This document shows positions 35,390-47,083 of a stretch of 64,000 bases of DNA, piece after piece. The stretch's first letter is position 1. Every line of letters begins with the position of its first letter. The notes under the pieces were generated by a model, which searched no databases, was not told the DNA's origin, and saw only the letters and a list, made by a program, of their open reading frames with translations. Position numbers and translations under genes: made by a program. Source of the DNA: Miniphocaeibacter massiliensis (GTDB lineage: Bacteria; Bacillota; Clostridia; Tissierellales; Peptoniphilaceae); the NCBI RefSeq assembly GCF_900232905.1, contig NZ_OCTQ01000001.1, forward strand, positions 62,001 to 126,000, read 5' to 3'.

Positions 35390-36683
35390 AGATTTGTTAT
35401 TTACTTCGTTAAGAAATTTATGGCGGAGAAAAGTGAGAACTATATTAACAATACTTGGAGTTTTAATAGGATCAACTTCTATCATAATAATGCTTAGCAT
35501 GGGATTTGCAATGACAAAAACCAATGAAGCTTTCATGGAAGAAATGGGAGGTTTATCTACAATAACAGTATATCCATCAGATAGTTATATGAGTTCAACG
35601 GAGGATAAACAAAATAGTAGCAAAAAGGCAATTTTAAATGAAAGTACTTTGAAAAAAATTCAAAAAATGGAAGGAGTTAAAACTATACTTCCTTTTATGG
35701 AGTCTCAAAATTATAATATAAGTTTATTAAAAGGGAAGGATCAAGCGTATGCTCCTATATATGCAGTAGATTTTAGTAAAATAAATGACTATGGATTTAA
35801 AATAGCAAATGGAGAAAATCCAATAAAAAAAGAGGATGTTTTAGTTGGAGGTTCTGTTCAATTTGATAAAGTGATAGGTGAACAGTTTATTCCAATAGAT
35901 GTAGATTTTCTAAATGATAAAATTGAATTAAAAGTTGAATCATTTAGTGAAGAAGAGTTAGAAGGCAAACCAAAGACTTATAAAATAAATATAACTGGAA
36001 TATTAGAGGAAGCTATGGATGAAACAGGATATTCGATATTTGTAAGCATGGACTATTTTAAAGAAATAGTGAAAGAATTAGATAAAAAATCAAAAGAAAA
36101 GACAAACTTAGCTAATTATTCTTATGTAAAACTAGAAATGGAAAAAGATGCAGATTTTAAAGTTACACAAGAAAAGCTTAAAGAAGAAGGTTATGTTACA
36201 CATTCAATGACAGATTATTTTAATGAAATTCAAGATATGACAAAGAATACTAGAAATATGTTTTTAATAGTAGGAGCTGTTGCTTTTGTAGTAGCTGCTA
36301 TTGGAATTGCTAATACAATGATAATGTCTGTTTATGAAAGAACTAAAGAAATAGGTGTAATGAAAGTAATAGGGGCTTCAATAAAAGATATTAAAAATAT
36401 GTTTTTAATGGAAGCGACATTCATAGGTCTTATAGGCGGAGTTTTGTCTATAGCATTTAGCTACTTGGTATCTTATATCTTAAATACTACTGGAATGGGA
36501 CTTGGAGGAGTCACTGAAATGATGATGACAGGAGAAGGAGAAAAAACTTTAGTATCATATATACCATTTTGGTTACCATTTGTAGGAGTGGTTTTTTCCA
36601 CAATTGTAGGACTTGTTTCAGGATATTTACCATCTAGAAGAGCTACAAAAATTTCGGCAATTGAAGCTATAAGAAGTCAGTAA
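35379..36683 (+). CDS. MacB/FtsX family ABC transporter permease
   Basis: 434-residue permease. One helix near the N-terminus (about 20-45, within RRKVRTILTILGVLIGSTSI), a large extracellular MacB_PCD domain (about 46-285), then three C-terminal helices containing the FtsX core (VAAIGIANTMIMSVYERTKE, IGVMKVIGASIKDIKNMF, and LPSRRATKISAIEAIRSQ at the end). I choose the ATG at 35379 with GAGGAAG upstream; one four codons earlier is possible. With the preceding ATPase and CARDB-like protein it forms a three-gene type VII ABC (mechanotransmission or export) operon. Cargo unknown: such systems move peptides, lipoproteins or antibiotics. Confidence 0.92.
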   Translation: MKIKDLLFTSLRNLWRRKVRTILTILGVLIGSTSIIIMLSMGFAMTKTNEAFMEEMGGLSTITVYPSDSYMSSTEDKQNSSKKAILNESTLKKIQKMEGVKTILPFMESQNYNISLLKGKDQAYAPIYAVDFSKINDYGFKIANGENPIKKEDVLVGGSVQFDKVIGEQFIPIDVDFLNDKIELKVESFSEEELEGKPKTYKINITGILEEAMDETGYSIFVSMDYFKEIVKELDKKSKEKTNLANYSYVKLEMEKDADFKVTQEKLKEEGYVTHSMTDYFNEIQDMTKNTRNMFLIVGAVAFVVAAIGIANTMIMSVYERTKEIGVMKVIGASIKDIKNMFLMEATFIGLIGGVLSIAFSYLVSYILNTTGMGLGGVTEMMMTGEGEKTLVSYIPFWLPFVGVVFSTIVGLVSGYLPSRRATKISAIEAIRSQ

Positions 36684-36700
36684 TATATATTAAAATATAT

Positions 36701-36734
36701 AAGAAATACTAATTTTAATTGGTATTTCTTTTTT
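36701..36734 (+). terminator. Terminator of the ABC operon
   Basis: AAGAAATAC / GTATTTCTT outer stem, with an inner AATT/AATT extension and a T-rich tail. Confidence 0.75.
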
Positions 36735-36769
36735 ATTTGCCTATTTTATATTAAAATAGTACAATAATA

Positions 36770-36783
36770 CATAATATATTATG
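36770..36783. promoter_or_regulatory. Putative MarR operator
   Basis: 14-bp perfect palindrome CATAATATATTATG ending 14 bases before the start of the MarR gene and next to its AGGAGG ribosome site. Position fits autoregulation; low complexity makes chance possible. Confidence 0.4.
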
Positions 36784-36797
36784 CATTAGGAGGAGAT

Positions 36798-37247
36798 ATG
36801 ATAACTATAGAAAATTTAGATGAAAGGTTAGTGATTTTTGGAGGCTTGTTTACAGTTTCTAATAGATTACAAGTTTTATTAGATCAAACAATAGAAGAAT
36901 TGACAGCAAAGCAGTGGTTTGTGATGGCAATTCTAGAATTAATGGATGAGCCTCCAAGTTTAATTAAATTAGCAAATACTTGCGATTCATCTTATCAAAA
37001 TATAAAGCAAATAGTATTAAAGTTAGAAGATAAAGAGTTTGTAAAGCTTGAAGGTAATCCAAACGATAAAAGAGCTAAAAAAGTTGTATTGACAAATAAA
37101 ATAAAAATGTGGTCTGAAAAAAACAAAGATATATCATCGGAATTTGTAAATACAATGTTTGAAGATTTTACATCTAGTGAAATAAAAGAATTTAGCAATT
37201 TTTTATTAAAGATGTATAGTAAATTAGGAGAAATGAAAAATGAATAA
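36798..37247 (+). CDS. MarR family transcriptional regulator
   Basis: 149-residue winged-helix regulator. Dimerisation helices at both ends; the wHTH spans about residues 35-100 (LTAKQWFVMAILELM, SLIKLANTCDSSYQNIKQIV, and the wing GNPNDKRAKKVVLT). It overlaps the following flavodoxin-like gene by eight bases, so the pair is cotranscribed, and a palindrome lies just upstream. MarR proteins often sense redox or small aromatic compounds; ligand unknown. The partner suggests redox-related control, which is inference. Confidence 0.92.
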   Translation: MITIENLDERLVIFGGLFTVSNRLQVLLDQTIEELTAKQWFVMAILELMDEPPSLIKLANTCDSSYQNIKQIVLKLEDKEFVKLEGNPNDKRAKKVVLTNKIKMWSEKNKDISSEFVNTMFEDFTSSEIKEFSNFLLKMYSKLGEMKNE

Positions 37248-37767
37248 TCAAATAATAGTAATATATAAATCAAAATATGGTTCTACAAAAAAATATGCAG
37301 AGCATATTAGTGAAAAATTAAATTGTGAATGTATAAACGTTTCTGATATAAAAAAATATGACTTAGAAAATTATAAATTTGTAATTTATGGAGGAGGTAT
37401 ATATGCAGGAGGTATATATGGAGTAAAAAAATTGAAAAATTATTTAATAAATGATTTGATTATTTTTACAGTAGGACTATCAAATCCAGAAAACACAGAT
37501 TATAGTGATATAATAAGTTTAAACAAAAAGCATATTGAATCTGATAATATTAAATTTTTTCATTTTAGGGGAAACATGGATTACAACAAACTTAATTTTA
37601 TAGATAGAATTTTAATGGCTATGTTGAAGAAATTTATTGTAGATAAAAAGGATGAATCAGAACTTACAAATGATGACAAAGAAATGCTAGAAACTTATGG
37701 GAAAAAGGCAGAATTCATTAATTTAGAAACTGTGAATCCACTTATAGAATATATTGGGAAAGTCTAG
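37240..37767 (+). CDS. Flavodoxin domain-containing protein
   Basis: 175 residues. The N-terminal FMN loop IYKSKYGSTKKYAEHIS, VIYGGGIYAGGIYGVKKLK and FFHFRGNMDYNKLNF match the flavodoxin-like proteins related to menaquinone-dependent protoporphyrinogen oxidase HemG (Flavodoxin_5). No membrane segment. Coupled to the upstream MarR gene by an eight-base overlap. Likely an FMN-binding oxidoreductase; a haem role is doubtful because no haem genes are nearby. Confidence 0.85.
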   Translation: MNNQIIVIYKSKYGSTKKYAEHISEKLNCECINVSDIKKYDLENYKFVIYGGGIYAGGIYGVKKLKNYLINDLIIFTVGLSNPENTDYSDIISLNKKHIESDNIKFFHFRGNMDYNKLNFIDRILMAMLKKFIVDKKDESELTNDDKEMLETYGKKAEFINLETVNPLIEYIGKV

Positions 37768-37849
37768 ATTTAAGACTACAAGGTTAAAAGTTATTAAATT
37801 TACTTTGAAATTGATATATGATAAAATTAATCAAGTATGAGGTGTTAAT

Positions 37850-38344
37850 TTGATAATTTTAGGAATAGACCCAGGGATAGCTATAGTCGGTTATGGATTA
37901 ATAGAAGCGAGAGGAAATGCTGTAAAACTGTTAGAGTATGGTTGCATCACTACTTCTTCTAAAAGTTCTCTACCTAATAGGCTATCTTTTATTATGCAAG
38001 AGATGAGAGGCATAATAAAAGAATTTAAACCAAATGAAATGGCAATAGAAGAATTGTTTTTCAATAAAAATGTTAAGACTGCTATACAAGTAGCACAAGC
38101 TAGAGGAGTAGAAATACTTGCAGGAGTAGAGTCTGCTTTAGAAGTATATGAATATACTCCCTTACAAATAAAACAAGCTATAGTTGGCTATGGTAGAGCA
38201 GAAAAGCATCAAGTTCAAGAAATGGTAAAAACTATGTTAAACTTAAACGAAATACCAAAACCAGATGATGCAGCCGATGCAATAGCGGTAGCACTATGCC
38301 ATTCTTTTGGGAATAAATTTAAGGATTTATATAAAGTGAAATAA
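37850..38344 (+). CDS. ruvC: Crossover junction endodeoxyribonuclease RuvC
   Basis: Resolves Holliday junctions. 164 residues, RNase H fold with the four acidic residues in GIDPGIAIVGYG, MAIEELFF and PDDAADAIAVALCH. The start is TTG at 37850, with TGAGGTG six bases upstream; no ATG is available nearby in frame. It heads the ruvC-ruvA-ruvB-queA-tgt-yajC series and is 19 bases from ruvA. Confidence 0.96.
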   Translation: MIILGIDPGIAIVGYGLIEARGNAVKLLEYGCITTSSKSSLPNRLSFIMQEMRGIIKEFKPNEMAIEELFFNKNVKTAIQVAQARGVEILAGVESALEVYEYTPLQIKQAIVGYGRAEKHQVQEMVKTMLNLNEIPKPDDAADAIAVALCHSFGNKFKDLYKVK

Positions 38345-38363
38345 TAAGAAAGAGGTAATAAAT

Positions 38364-38954
38364 TTGTATGCATATATAATAGGCGACATAAAGTCTATTT
38401 ATGATGGAGAAATTATTTTGGAAAATAATGGGATAGGTTACAAAATATTTACTTCACAAACTACTATAAATGAAATACATACCTATGAAACTTACAAGAT
38501 TTATACTGAATATATTACAAGAGAAGATGGAGTATATTTATATGGATTTAGCACTGAAGAAGAACTAGAAATTTTTAAAAAATTAATAAAAGTTTCTTCA
38601 ATAGGTCCAAAAGCAGGAATGAGTATTTTATCAACACTTTCAGTTAATGATTTAAAATATGCTATTCATAATAATGATATTGATACATTAACAAAAGCAC
38701 CAGGAATTGGAAAAAAATCTGCAGGAAGAATTATTTTAGAAATAAAAGATAAAATAGATAACGATTATTCTGTACCATCTGAAAGCACTTCAAGTTCTTT
38801 ATCTCAAGATAAAGATTTTGCGATAGAAGCTTTAGTAAACTTAGGTTATGTTAAAAATGATGTACAAAAAGTTATAGAAAAAATAAAAGATGATGATTTA
38901 CAATTGGAAGAAATAATAAAGTTAGCTATGAAGACCTTAGAGAATAAGGGGTGA
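38364..38954 (+). CDS. ruvA: Holliday junction branch migration protein RuvA
   Basis: Tetrameric junction-binding protein. 196 residues with the usual N-terminal OB fold starting MYAYIIGDIKSI from a TTG codon (AAGAGGT upstream), helix-hairpin-helix motifs (LIKVSSIGPKAGMSILS, LTKAPGIGKKSAGRIILE), a flexible linker and the C-terminal RuvB-binding domain (FAIEALVNLGYVKNDVQKVI). Stops with TGA four bases before ruvB. Confidence 0.96.
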   Translation: MYAYIIGDIKSIYDGEIILENNGIGYKIFTSQTTINEIHTYETYKIYTEYITREDGVYLYGFSTEEELEIFKKLIKVSSIGPKAGMSILSTLSVNDLKYAIHNNDIDTLTKAPGIGKKSAGRIILEIKDKIDNDYSVPSESTSSSLSQDKDFAIEALVNLGYVKNDVQKVIEKIKDDDLQLEEIIKLAMKTLENKG

Positions 38955-38958
38955 TTAA

Positions 38959-39969
38959 ATGGAGGATGCTAATGAAAGAATAGTGGGAGGAAGTTATTCT
39001 AAACTTGATGAAGGAATAGAATTCTCGCTAAGACCAAAGTGGATGAGTGAATATATTGGTCAGGAAAAAGCAAAAAATAAGCTGAATATATTTATAGAAG
39101 CAGCAAAAAATAGAGGGGAAGCATTAGACCATGTACTACTTTATGGACCTCCTGGACTTGGAAAGACAACTCTTGCAAATATAATAGCAAATGAAATGGG
39201 TGTAAACTTAAGAATAACAAGTGGACCAGCTATTGAAAAGCCAAGTGATTTAGCAAGTATTTTAACTAATTTAAATAAAGATGATGTTCTATTTATAGAC
39301 GAGATTCATAGAATTAATAGGTCAGTTGAAGAAATTTTATACCCTGCTATGGAAGACTATGCCTTGGATATAATTATAGGCAAGGGACCATCGGCAAGGT
39401 CATTGAGAATAGATTTAGAAGAATTTACTCTTATAGGTGCGACAACAAGGTCGGGGCAGTTAACATCTCCTTTAAGAGATAGATTTGGAGTAATGCTAAA
39501 CCTTGAATTGTATAAAATAGAAGATTTAGCAGATATAGTAAAGAGATCTGCATCTGTTTTAGGTGTTGAGATAGATGATTCTGGTGCTATGGAAGTTGCA
39601 AGAAGAAGTAGAGGAACTCCAAGAATAGCAAATAGACTTTTAAAAAGAGTAAGAGATTTTGCAGAAGTAAAATCGGATGGAAAGATTTTAGAAGATATAG
39701 CAAAAGATGGATTAAATTTATTAGAGATAGATGAATTGGGATTAGATAGCATAGATAGAAAAATCATACAGACAATAATTCATAATTTTGGTGGAGGACC
39801 AGTTGGAGTAGATACTATGGCAGCGTCAACTGGTGAAGAAAGAATTACAATAGAAGATGTTTATGAACCTTATTTACTACAATTAGGTTTTTTAAATAGA
39901 ACTTCAAGAGGTAGAATTGTAACACCAAAAGCTTATGACCATTTTGGAATAAAGTATAATGTAAAATAG
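38959..39969 (+). CDS. ruvB: Holliday junction branch migration helicase RuvB
   Basis: Hexameric AAA+ motor that drives branch migration with RuvA. 336 residues: Walker [10 protein letters not shown] (about residue 61), Walker [12 protein letters not shown], sensor 1 LIGATTRSG, arginine finger region PLRDRFG and the C-terminal winged helix ([14 protein letters not shown]). The ATG follows a GGGGTGATTAA ribosome region overlapping the ruvA stop. Confidence 0.97.
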   Translation: MEDANERIVGGSYSKLDEGIEFSLRPKWMSEYIGQEKAKNKLNIFIEAAKNRGEALDHVLLYGPPGLGKTTLANIIANEMGVNLRITSGPAIEKPSDLASILTNLNKDDVLFIDEIHRINRSVEEILYPAMEDYALDIIIGKGPSARSLRIDLEEFTLIGATTRSGQLTSPLRDRFGVMLNLELYKIEDLADIVKRSASVLGVEIDDSGAMEVARRSRGTPRIANRLLKRVRDFAEVKSDGKILEDIAKDGLNLLEIDELGLDSIDRKIIQTIIHNFGGGPVGVDTMAASTGEERITIEDVYEPYLLQLGFLNRTSRGRIVTPKAYDHFGIKYNVK

Positions 39970-39977
39970 AGGTAATT

Positions 39978-42136
<2,159 letters not shown>

Positions 42137-42145
42137 GAGGATGGA

Positions 42146-42496
42146 ATGAACGCACAATCATTGGGAATGTTTTTACCTTTAATTTTAATTATTGGTGTAA
42201 TGTACTTTTTCACTATTAGACCACAACAAAAAAAACAAAAAGCTGATATGGAAATGAGAAATAACCTAAAAATAGGTGATGAGATTATTACTATTGGTGG
42301 AATTAAAGGAAAAGTATTAAAAGTTAATGAAGATTCAGTAATAATTGAAACTTCAAATGCAAAAACAAGAATGGAATTTGTAAAATCAGCTATAGGAATG
42401 GTAATAAGAGATGAGCCAGTAGTTGAAGAAGAAGACGAAGAAGAAGATGTTGAAATCGAAGAAGAAGACGATAACAACGAAAATGAAAATGAATAA
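42146..42496 (+). CDS. yajC: Preprotein translocase accessory subunit YajC
   Basis: Single-span membrane protein associated with SecDF in other bacteria. 116 residues: helix about 5-25 (MFLPLILIIGVMYFFTIRPQ), the family motif RPQQKKQKADMEMRNNLK and IGDEIITIGGIKGKV, then a strongly acidic Glu/Asp-rich tail of about 30 residues. Nine bases after tgt with AGGAGG. secD and secF, which often follow, are not present; a terminator and recJ come next. Confidence 0.93.
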   Translation: MNAQSLGMFLPLILIIGVMYFFTIRPQQKKQKADMEMRNNLKIGDEIITIGGIKGKVLKVNEDSVIIETSNAKTRMEFVKSAIGMVIRDEPVVEEEDEEEDVEIEEEDDNNENENE

Positions 42497-42507
42497 AATC
42501 TTTAAAT

Positions 42508-42545
42508 AAAATATTTGATATATATCAAATATTTTATTTTTTTAT
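42508..42545 (+). terminator. Terminator of the ruv-queA-tgt-yajC operon
   Basis: Arms AAAATATTTGATA / TATCAAATATTTT separated by two bases, followed by a T-rich tail. The stem is A/T-only except two G-C pairs, but long. Confidence 0.7.
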
Positions 42546-42601
42546 GGTAAATATGATATTTTAAACAAAAAGGTTATTAAATTTAATTAAATAGGTGCAA
42601 A

Positions 42602-44347
42602 ATGAGTAAATGGTTTTTAAAAGGTAATTCAAGAGATTATAGAGAAATAAGTAAAAAATTTAATATAAATCCTATAATTGCAAAGTTATTGGTTAATAGA
42701 AATATAGAAAATGAAAATATTGAGCAATTTTTAAATCCAACTTTTGAAAATTCTGTTCACAATCCATTTTTGATGAAAGATATGGAAATAGCTGTGAATA
42801 TTTTGATAGAATGCATAGAAAAAAATGAACATATTAGAATAGTTGGTGATTATGATCAAGATGGTAATTCTGCAACTATGACATTGATTGATGGTATTAT
42901 GATATATACTGAAAATATTTCATATGCTATACCACATAGAGTAGAAGATGGATATGGTATATCAAAACGTATAGTTGAAAAAGCTTTAGAAGATAAAGTT
43001 GATTTGATTATTACTTGCGATAATGGAATTACAGCTTTTGAAGTTGTAGAATACGCTAAAAATAAAGGAATTAAAGTAATTGTAACAGACCATCACCAAG
43101 TAAAAAATGAAAATGGAGAAGATATTCTTCCAGTTGCAGATGCAGTTTTAAATCCAAATAGATCTGATTGTAAGTATCCTTTTAAGAAACTTTGTGGAGC
43201 AGGTGTAGCTTTTAAATTTATACAAGCATTGTATGAAAAGCTTGATGGAGACACCGAATATCTCTTGGATTTACTAGAATATGTTGCAATGGGAACGGTT
43301 TGTGACGTAGTAGACTTAATAGACGAAAATAGATATTTTGTAATAGAAGGTTTAAAAAGAATAAATAATACAGAAAACTATGGACTTCAATGTTTGATTA
43401 AAGAAACAGGTCTAAAGACTGAAGTAAATACTTATGCATTAGGGTTTGTGATAGGACCTTGTATAAATGCAGCTGGAAGACTTGAGAGTGCTACCCTCGG
43501 TATAGAATTATTTCTACAAGAAAATATGCTAAAAGTTGAAGAAATAGCTAGAAAATTAGTGGCTTTAAATCAAGAAAGAAAACAGCTTACAAAAGAAGGA
43601 TTAGAAAAAATCATAAAAACTATTGAGCTAGACAAACTAGATGAAAATTCCGTTATTATAGTAAAGGAAAAGTCAATACATGAGAGTTTAGCTGGAATTA
43701 TTGCAGGAAAAGTCAAGGAAAAGTATTATAAGCCCACAATAGTATTAACGGCTTCTAGTGAGGATGGAGTTTTAAAAGGTTCTGGTAGAAGTATAGATGA
43801 ATATAATATGTTTGAAGAAATAAATGTATTTAATGAAATGCTAAATTCTTTTGGTGGTCATCCAATGGCAGCTGGACTTTCAATAAAAGAAGATTTATTA
43901 AAAGAATTTTCATTAAAATTAAATCAGAATTCAAAGCTAACAAGGGACGATTTAACGCCGAAAATACATTTAGACTCTCAATTATATGCAAATGAGCTTA
44001 CTTTTGATATAATCGATGAAATTAATTCGTTAGAGCCATATGGAAAAGGTAACAGCAGACCTGTTTTTGGAGATAAAGATATAAATCTTAAAAAAATAGA
44101 TATTATTGGAAAGAATAAAAATGTTATTAAATTTATATTCGATATAAGAGAACGACTATTAGAAGGTATATATTTTGGAGATGTAGAAAAAGCTTGGGAA
44201 TATTTAGAAAAAAAATTTGGAAGTAGATTTAAAGACTCACAAATTGGAATAGTAAATGAAAATAAAATTGATATTGTATACTATCCAGATATTAATGAAT
44301 TTAACAACAAGAAAAATATACAATTAGTAATAAAAGATATAAGATAA
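42602..44347 (+). CDS. recJ: Single-stranded-DNA-specific exonuclease RecJ
   Basis: 5'-3' exonuclease of recombination and repair. 581 residues with the DHH phosphoesterase motifs: VGDYDQDGNSATMTLIDG (about residue 80), ITCDNGI, VTDHHQV (about 160) and MGTVCDVVDL. The DHHA1 domain has SFGGHPMAAGLSI, followed by an OB-like C-terminal domain (SLEPYGKGNSRPVFG). The Asp-Gln-Asp in DYDQDG replaces the usual DYDVDG. Start ATG 42602 has an AGGTG site. Located before relA, as in many Firmicutes. Confidence 0.95.
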   Translation: MSKWFLKGNSRDYREISKKFNINPIIAKLLVNRNIENENIEQFLNPTFENSVHNPFLMKDMEIAVNILIECIEKNEHIRIVGDYDQDGNSATMTLIDGIMIYTENISYAIPHRVEDGYGISKRIVEKALEDKVDLIITCDNGITAFEVVEYAKNKGIKVIVTDHHQVKNENGEDILPVADAVLNPNRSDCKYPFKKLCGAGVAFKFIQALYEKLDGDTEYLLDLLEYVAMGTVCDVVDLIDENRYFVIEGLKRINNTENYGLQCLIKETGLKTEVNTYALGFVIGPCINAAGRLESATLGIELFLQENMLKVEEIARKLVALNQERKQLTKEGLEKIIKTIELDKLDENSVIIVKEKSIHESLAGIIAGKVKEKYYKPTIVLTASSEDGVLKGSGRSIDEYNMFEEINVFNEMLNSFGGHPMAAGLSIKEDLLKEFSLKLNQNSKLTRDDLTPKIHLDSQLYANELTFDIIDEINSLEPYGKGNSRPVFGDKDINLKKIDIIGKNKNVIKFIFDIRERLLEGIYFGDVEKAWEYLEKKFGSRFKDSQIGIVNENKIDIVYYPDINEFNNKKNIQLVIKDIR

Positions 44348-44380
44348 TGTGATTGTAGATGTAAATATTATATGATAAAA

Positions 44381-44389
44381 TGGTATAAT
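44381..44389 (+). promoter_or_regulatory. Extended -10 promoter of relA
   Basis: TGGTATAAT: TGn plus consensus TATAAT at 44384-44389, 37 bases before the preferred relA start. No convincing -35. Confidence 0.6.
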
Positions 44390-44425
44390 ATTTACAGGAT
44401 ATTACTATATAGGGAGGTGTATAAT

Positions 44426-46585
44426 ATGTTAGAAGATTTATTGAAAAAAATAGAATTGTATAATCCAAATACTGACAAGGAAATGATAACTAAAGCTTAT
44501 TATTTTGCAAAAGAAAAGCATGAAGGTCAGCTTAGAAGTTCTGGAGAACCATATTTTATACACCCGGTTGCTGTAGCTAATAATTTAGCAGATTTAAATA
44601 TGGATGATGCTACTATAATGGGAGGTCTGCTTCATGATGTAATTGAAGATACAGATGCAGATTTCAATACATTAAAAGAAATGTTTAGTGAAGAAGTAGC
44701 AAAATTAGTAGATGGTGTAACAAAATTAAAAAAATTAAAATATAAATCTAAACATGAAAACCAAGCTGAAAATTTGAGGAAAATGGTCTTGGCTATGTCT
44801 CAAGATATTAGAGTTATCATTATAAAGCTAGCAGATAGATTACACAATATGAGAACTTTAGAATATATGAATAGAAATAAGCAAATTGAGATAGCTAGTG
44901 AAACCCTAGAAATTTATGCTCCATTGGCTCATAGACTAGGTATTAATACTATAAAATGGGAGCTTGAGGATTTAAGTTTAAGATATCAGGAACCAGAGAT
45001 TTATTATGAGTTAGTTGAGAAGGTAAAGCTCAAAAGAATAGAAAGAGAAGCTTATATTCAAGATGTAATAATGGTATTAAACCTTGCGTTAGATGAATTA
45101 AATATAAAAGGCGAAATTAGTGGTAGACCAAAGAGCATTTACAGTATTTACAAAAAAATGTATCAGCAGGGAAAAACATTTGAAGAACTATTTGATTTGT
45201 CAGCAGTTAGAGTTATAACTGATAGTGTAAAAGACTGCTATGGTGTTTTAGGTGCAGTTCATACATTATGGAAGCCAATTCCTGGAAGATTTAAAGACTA
45301 CATTGCAATGCCTAAGCCAAATTTATATCAGTCTATTCATACAACTGTAATTGGCCCTAAAGGAGAAATTTTTGAAGTTCAAATTAGAACCTGGGAAATG
45401 CATAGAATAGCAGAATATGGTATAGCAGCACATTGGAAATACAAAGAAGGCACTACCGGAAAAGTAAGTAATTTAGATAAAAAACTTAGCTGGATAAGAG
45501 AATTAATGGAATGGCAAAAGGATTTGTCAGACTCTAGAGAGTTTATTGATACGATAAAAGATGATTTTTCTATGGATGAGGTTTTTGTATTCTCACCTAA
45601 AGGGGATGTAATAGATTTACCAGAGGGTTCAACACCTATAGATTTTGCTTATAGAGTACATTCAGCCGTAGGAAATAAATGTGTTGGTGCAAAAGTTGAT
45701 GGAAGGATAGTTCCACTAACTTATAAATTAAAAACAGGTAATATAGTGGAGATACTTACTTCGCCGAATTCTTCAGGACCTAGTTTAGACTGGCTTAAAA
45801 TTGTTAAATCTTCTCAAGCAAAAACTAAAATAAAACAATATTTTAAGAAAAAAGAGAGAGACAATAATATTATAAAAGGTAGAGACTTACTTGAAAAAGA
45901 AGTTAGAAAGCAAGGATATACTTTTAATGAGATATTAAAAGATGAATGGGTTAATGCTGTTAAAGATAGAATGTCATTTAAAACTTTGGATGATATGTTT
46001 GCGTCAATTGGGTTTGGAAGCACTCCACTTACACAGGTTATTCCAAAACTGAAAGAACTTCACAAAGAATATTATCATACAGAAGATGCTTTAGAAACTC
46101 TACAAGATAATTATCATAAACATAAAGAACCAGTAACTTCAGATAATGGAATTATAATAAAGGGAGTAGACAACATTCAAATTAAGATAGCAAAATGTTG
46201 TAATCCTGTTCCTGGTGACGATATTGTAGGTTATATTACAAGAGGTAGGGGAGTTTCTGTTCATAGAAAAGATTGTTCTAATATAGTAAATATTGATGAT
46301 TCAAATAGACTTATAGATGTGTCTTGGGATATGAATGAAGAAACAAATTACAATGTTGAAATAAAAATAATTGCCTTTGATAGATTTGGATATTTGGCGA
46401 GTTTAACTCAGAAAATATCAGAAATAGGTACAGATACTAAAGGAATGAATGTTGTTAAAAATAAAGATAAGACATATACAATTAATTTAATAGTAGAAGT
46501 TAAACATATCAAAGAAATAGAAGATGTTTTAGCTGCAATAAGGTCTATTAAAGGAACACTTGATGTTTATAGAGTTAAGATATAA
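44426..46585 (+). CDS. relA: Bifunctional (p)ppGpp synthetase/hydrolase (Rel)
   Basis: Central enzyme of the stringent response. I place the start at the ATG at 44426 (MLEDLLKKIELYNP) after AGGGAGGTG; the upstream in-frame ATG at 44372 lies before the promoter -10. 719 residues: HD hydrolase domain with RSSGEPYFIHPVAVA and LLHDVIEDT intact, so hydrolysis is expected; synthetase domain with RPKSIYSIYKKM, GRFKDYIAMPKPNLYQSIHT; TGS domain (VFVFSPKGDVIDLPEGSTPID); conserved-Cys region KCCNPVPGDDIVGY and C-terminal ACT domain. RFKD is the signature of bifunctional Rel rather than monofunctional RelA. Followed by a terminator. Confidence 0.96.
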   Translation: MLEDLLKKIELYNPNTDKEMITKAYYFAKEKHEGQLRSSGEPYFIHPVAVANNLADLNMDDATIMGGLLHDVIEDTDADFNTLKEMFSEEVAKLVDGVTKLKKLKYKSKHENQAENLRKMVLAMSQDIRVIIIKLADRLHNMRTLEYMNRNKQIEIASETLEIYAPLAHRLGINTIKWELEDLSLRYQEPEIYYELVEKVKLKRIEREAYIQDVIMVLNLALDELNIKGEISGRPKSIYSIYKKMYQQGKTFEELFDLSAVRVITDSVKDCYGVLGAVHTLWKPIPGRFKDYIAMPKPNLYQSIHTTVIGPKGEIFEVQIRTWEMHRIAEYGIAAHWKYKEGTTGKVSNLDKKLSWIRELMEWQKDLSDSREFIDTIKDDFSMDEVFVFSPKGDVIDLPEGSTPIDFAYRVHSAVGNKCVGAKVDGRIVPLTYKLKTGNIVEILTSPNSSGPSLDWLKIVKSSQAKTKIKQYFKKKERDNNIIKGRDLLEKEVRKQGYTFNEILKDEWVNAVKDRMSFKTLDDMFASIGFGSTPLTQVIPKLKELHKEYYHTEDALETLQDNYHKHKEPVTSDNGIIIKGVDNIQIKIAKCCNPVPGDDIVGYITRGRGVSVHRKDCSNIVNIDDSNRLIDVSWDMNEETNYNVEIKIIAFDRFGYLASLTQKISEIGTDTKGMNVVKNKDKTYTINLIVEVKHIKEIEDVLAAIRSIKGTLDVYRVKI

Positions 46586-46612
46586 GGATTGTTTATCAAT
46601 CCTTATTTTTTA
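46584..46612 (+). terminator. Terminator of relA
   Basis: Stem AAGGATTG / CAATCCTT, loop TTTAT, then A and T residues; begins in the relA stop codon. Confidence 0.75.
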
Positions 46613-46622
46613 AGGAGATAAA

Positions 46623-47075
46623 ATGAGAGCAATAGTACAAAGAATAAAAGAAGCTACTGTTGAAGTAGATAATGAGATAATAGGAAGTGCTAAAAAAGGA
46701 TTGCTTATTTTTTTAGCTGTTAATGTTGATGATGAACTAAAAGATTTAGAATACGTTAAAAATAAAATTATAAATTTAAGAATTTTTGAAGATGAAGAGG
46801 GAAAAATGAATAAATCTATAAAAGATATTAACGGAGAATTTCTTGTAGTTTCACAGTTTACTTTATATGGAGATTGTAGAAAAGGAAATAGACCTAGTTT
46901 TATAAATTCGGCAAAGCATGAAAAGGCGAATGATTACTATGAGAGATTTTTAGAAGAATTAAAAAAAGATTCAGGATTAAAAGTCGAAACTGGAAAGTTT
47001 GCAGCTGATATGAAAGTATCTTTAATAAACGATGGACCTGTAACTATACAGTTGGATAGTAGTAAAATTTATTAG
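46623..47075 (+). CDS. dtd: D-aminoacyl-tRNA deacylase
   Basis: Frees tRNAs mischarged with D-amino acids or glycine. 150 residues, the usual length: [18 protein letters not shown] at the N-terminus, the catalytic [17 protein letters not shown] motif and the C-terminal GPVTIQLDS motif. TTAAGGAG precedes the ATG. Nine bases before the metallo-hydrolase gene, as in other Firmicutes (relA-dtd-MBL order). Confidence 0.97.
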   Translation: MRAIVQRIKEATVEVDNEIIGSAKKGLLIFLAVNVDDELKDLEYVKNKIINLRIFEDEEGKMNKSIKDINGEFLVVSQFTLYGDCRKGNRPSFINSAKHEKANDYYERFLEELKKDSGLKVETGKFAADMKVSLINDGPVTIQLDSSKIY

Positions 47076-47083
47076 GAGTTGTT

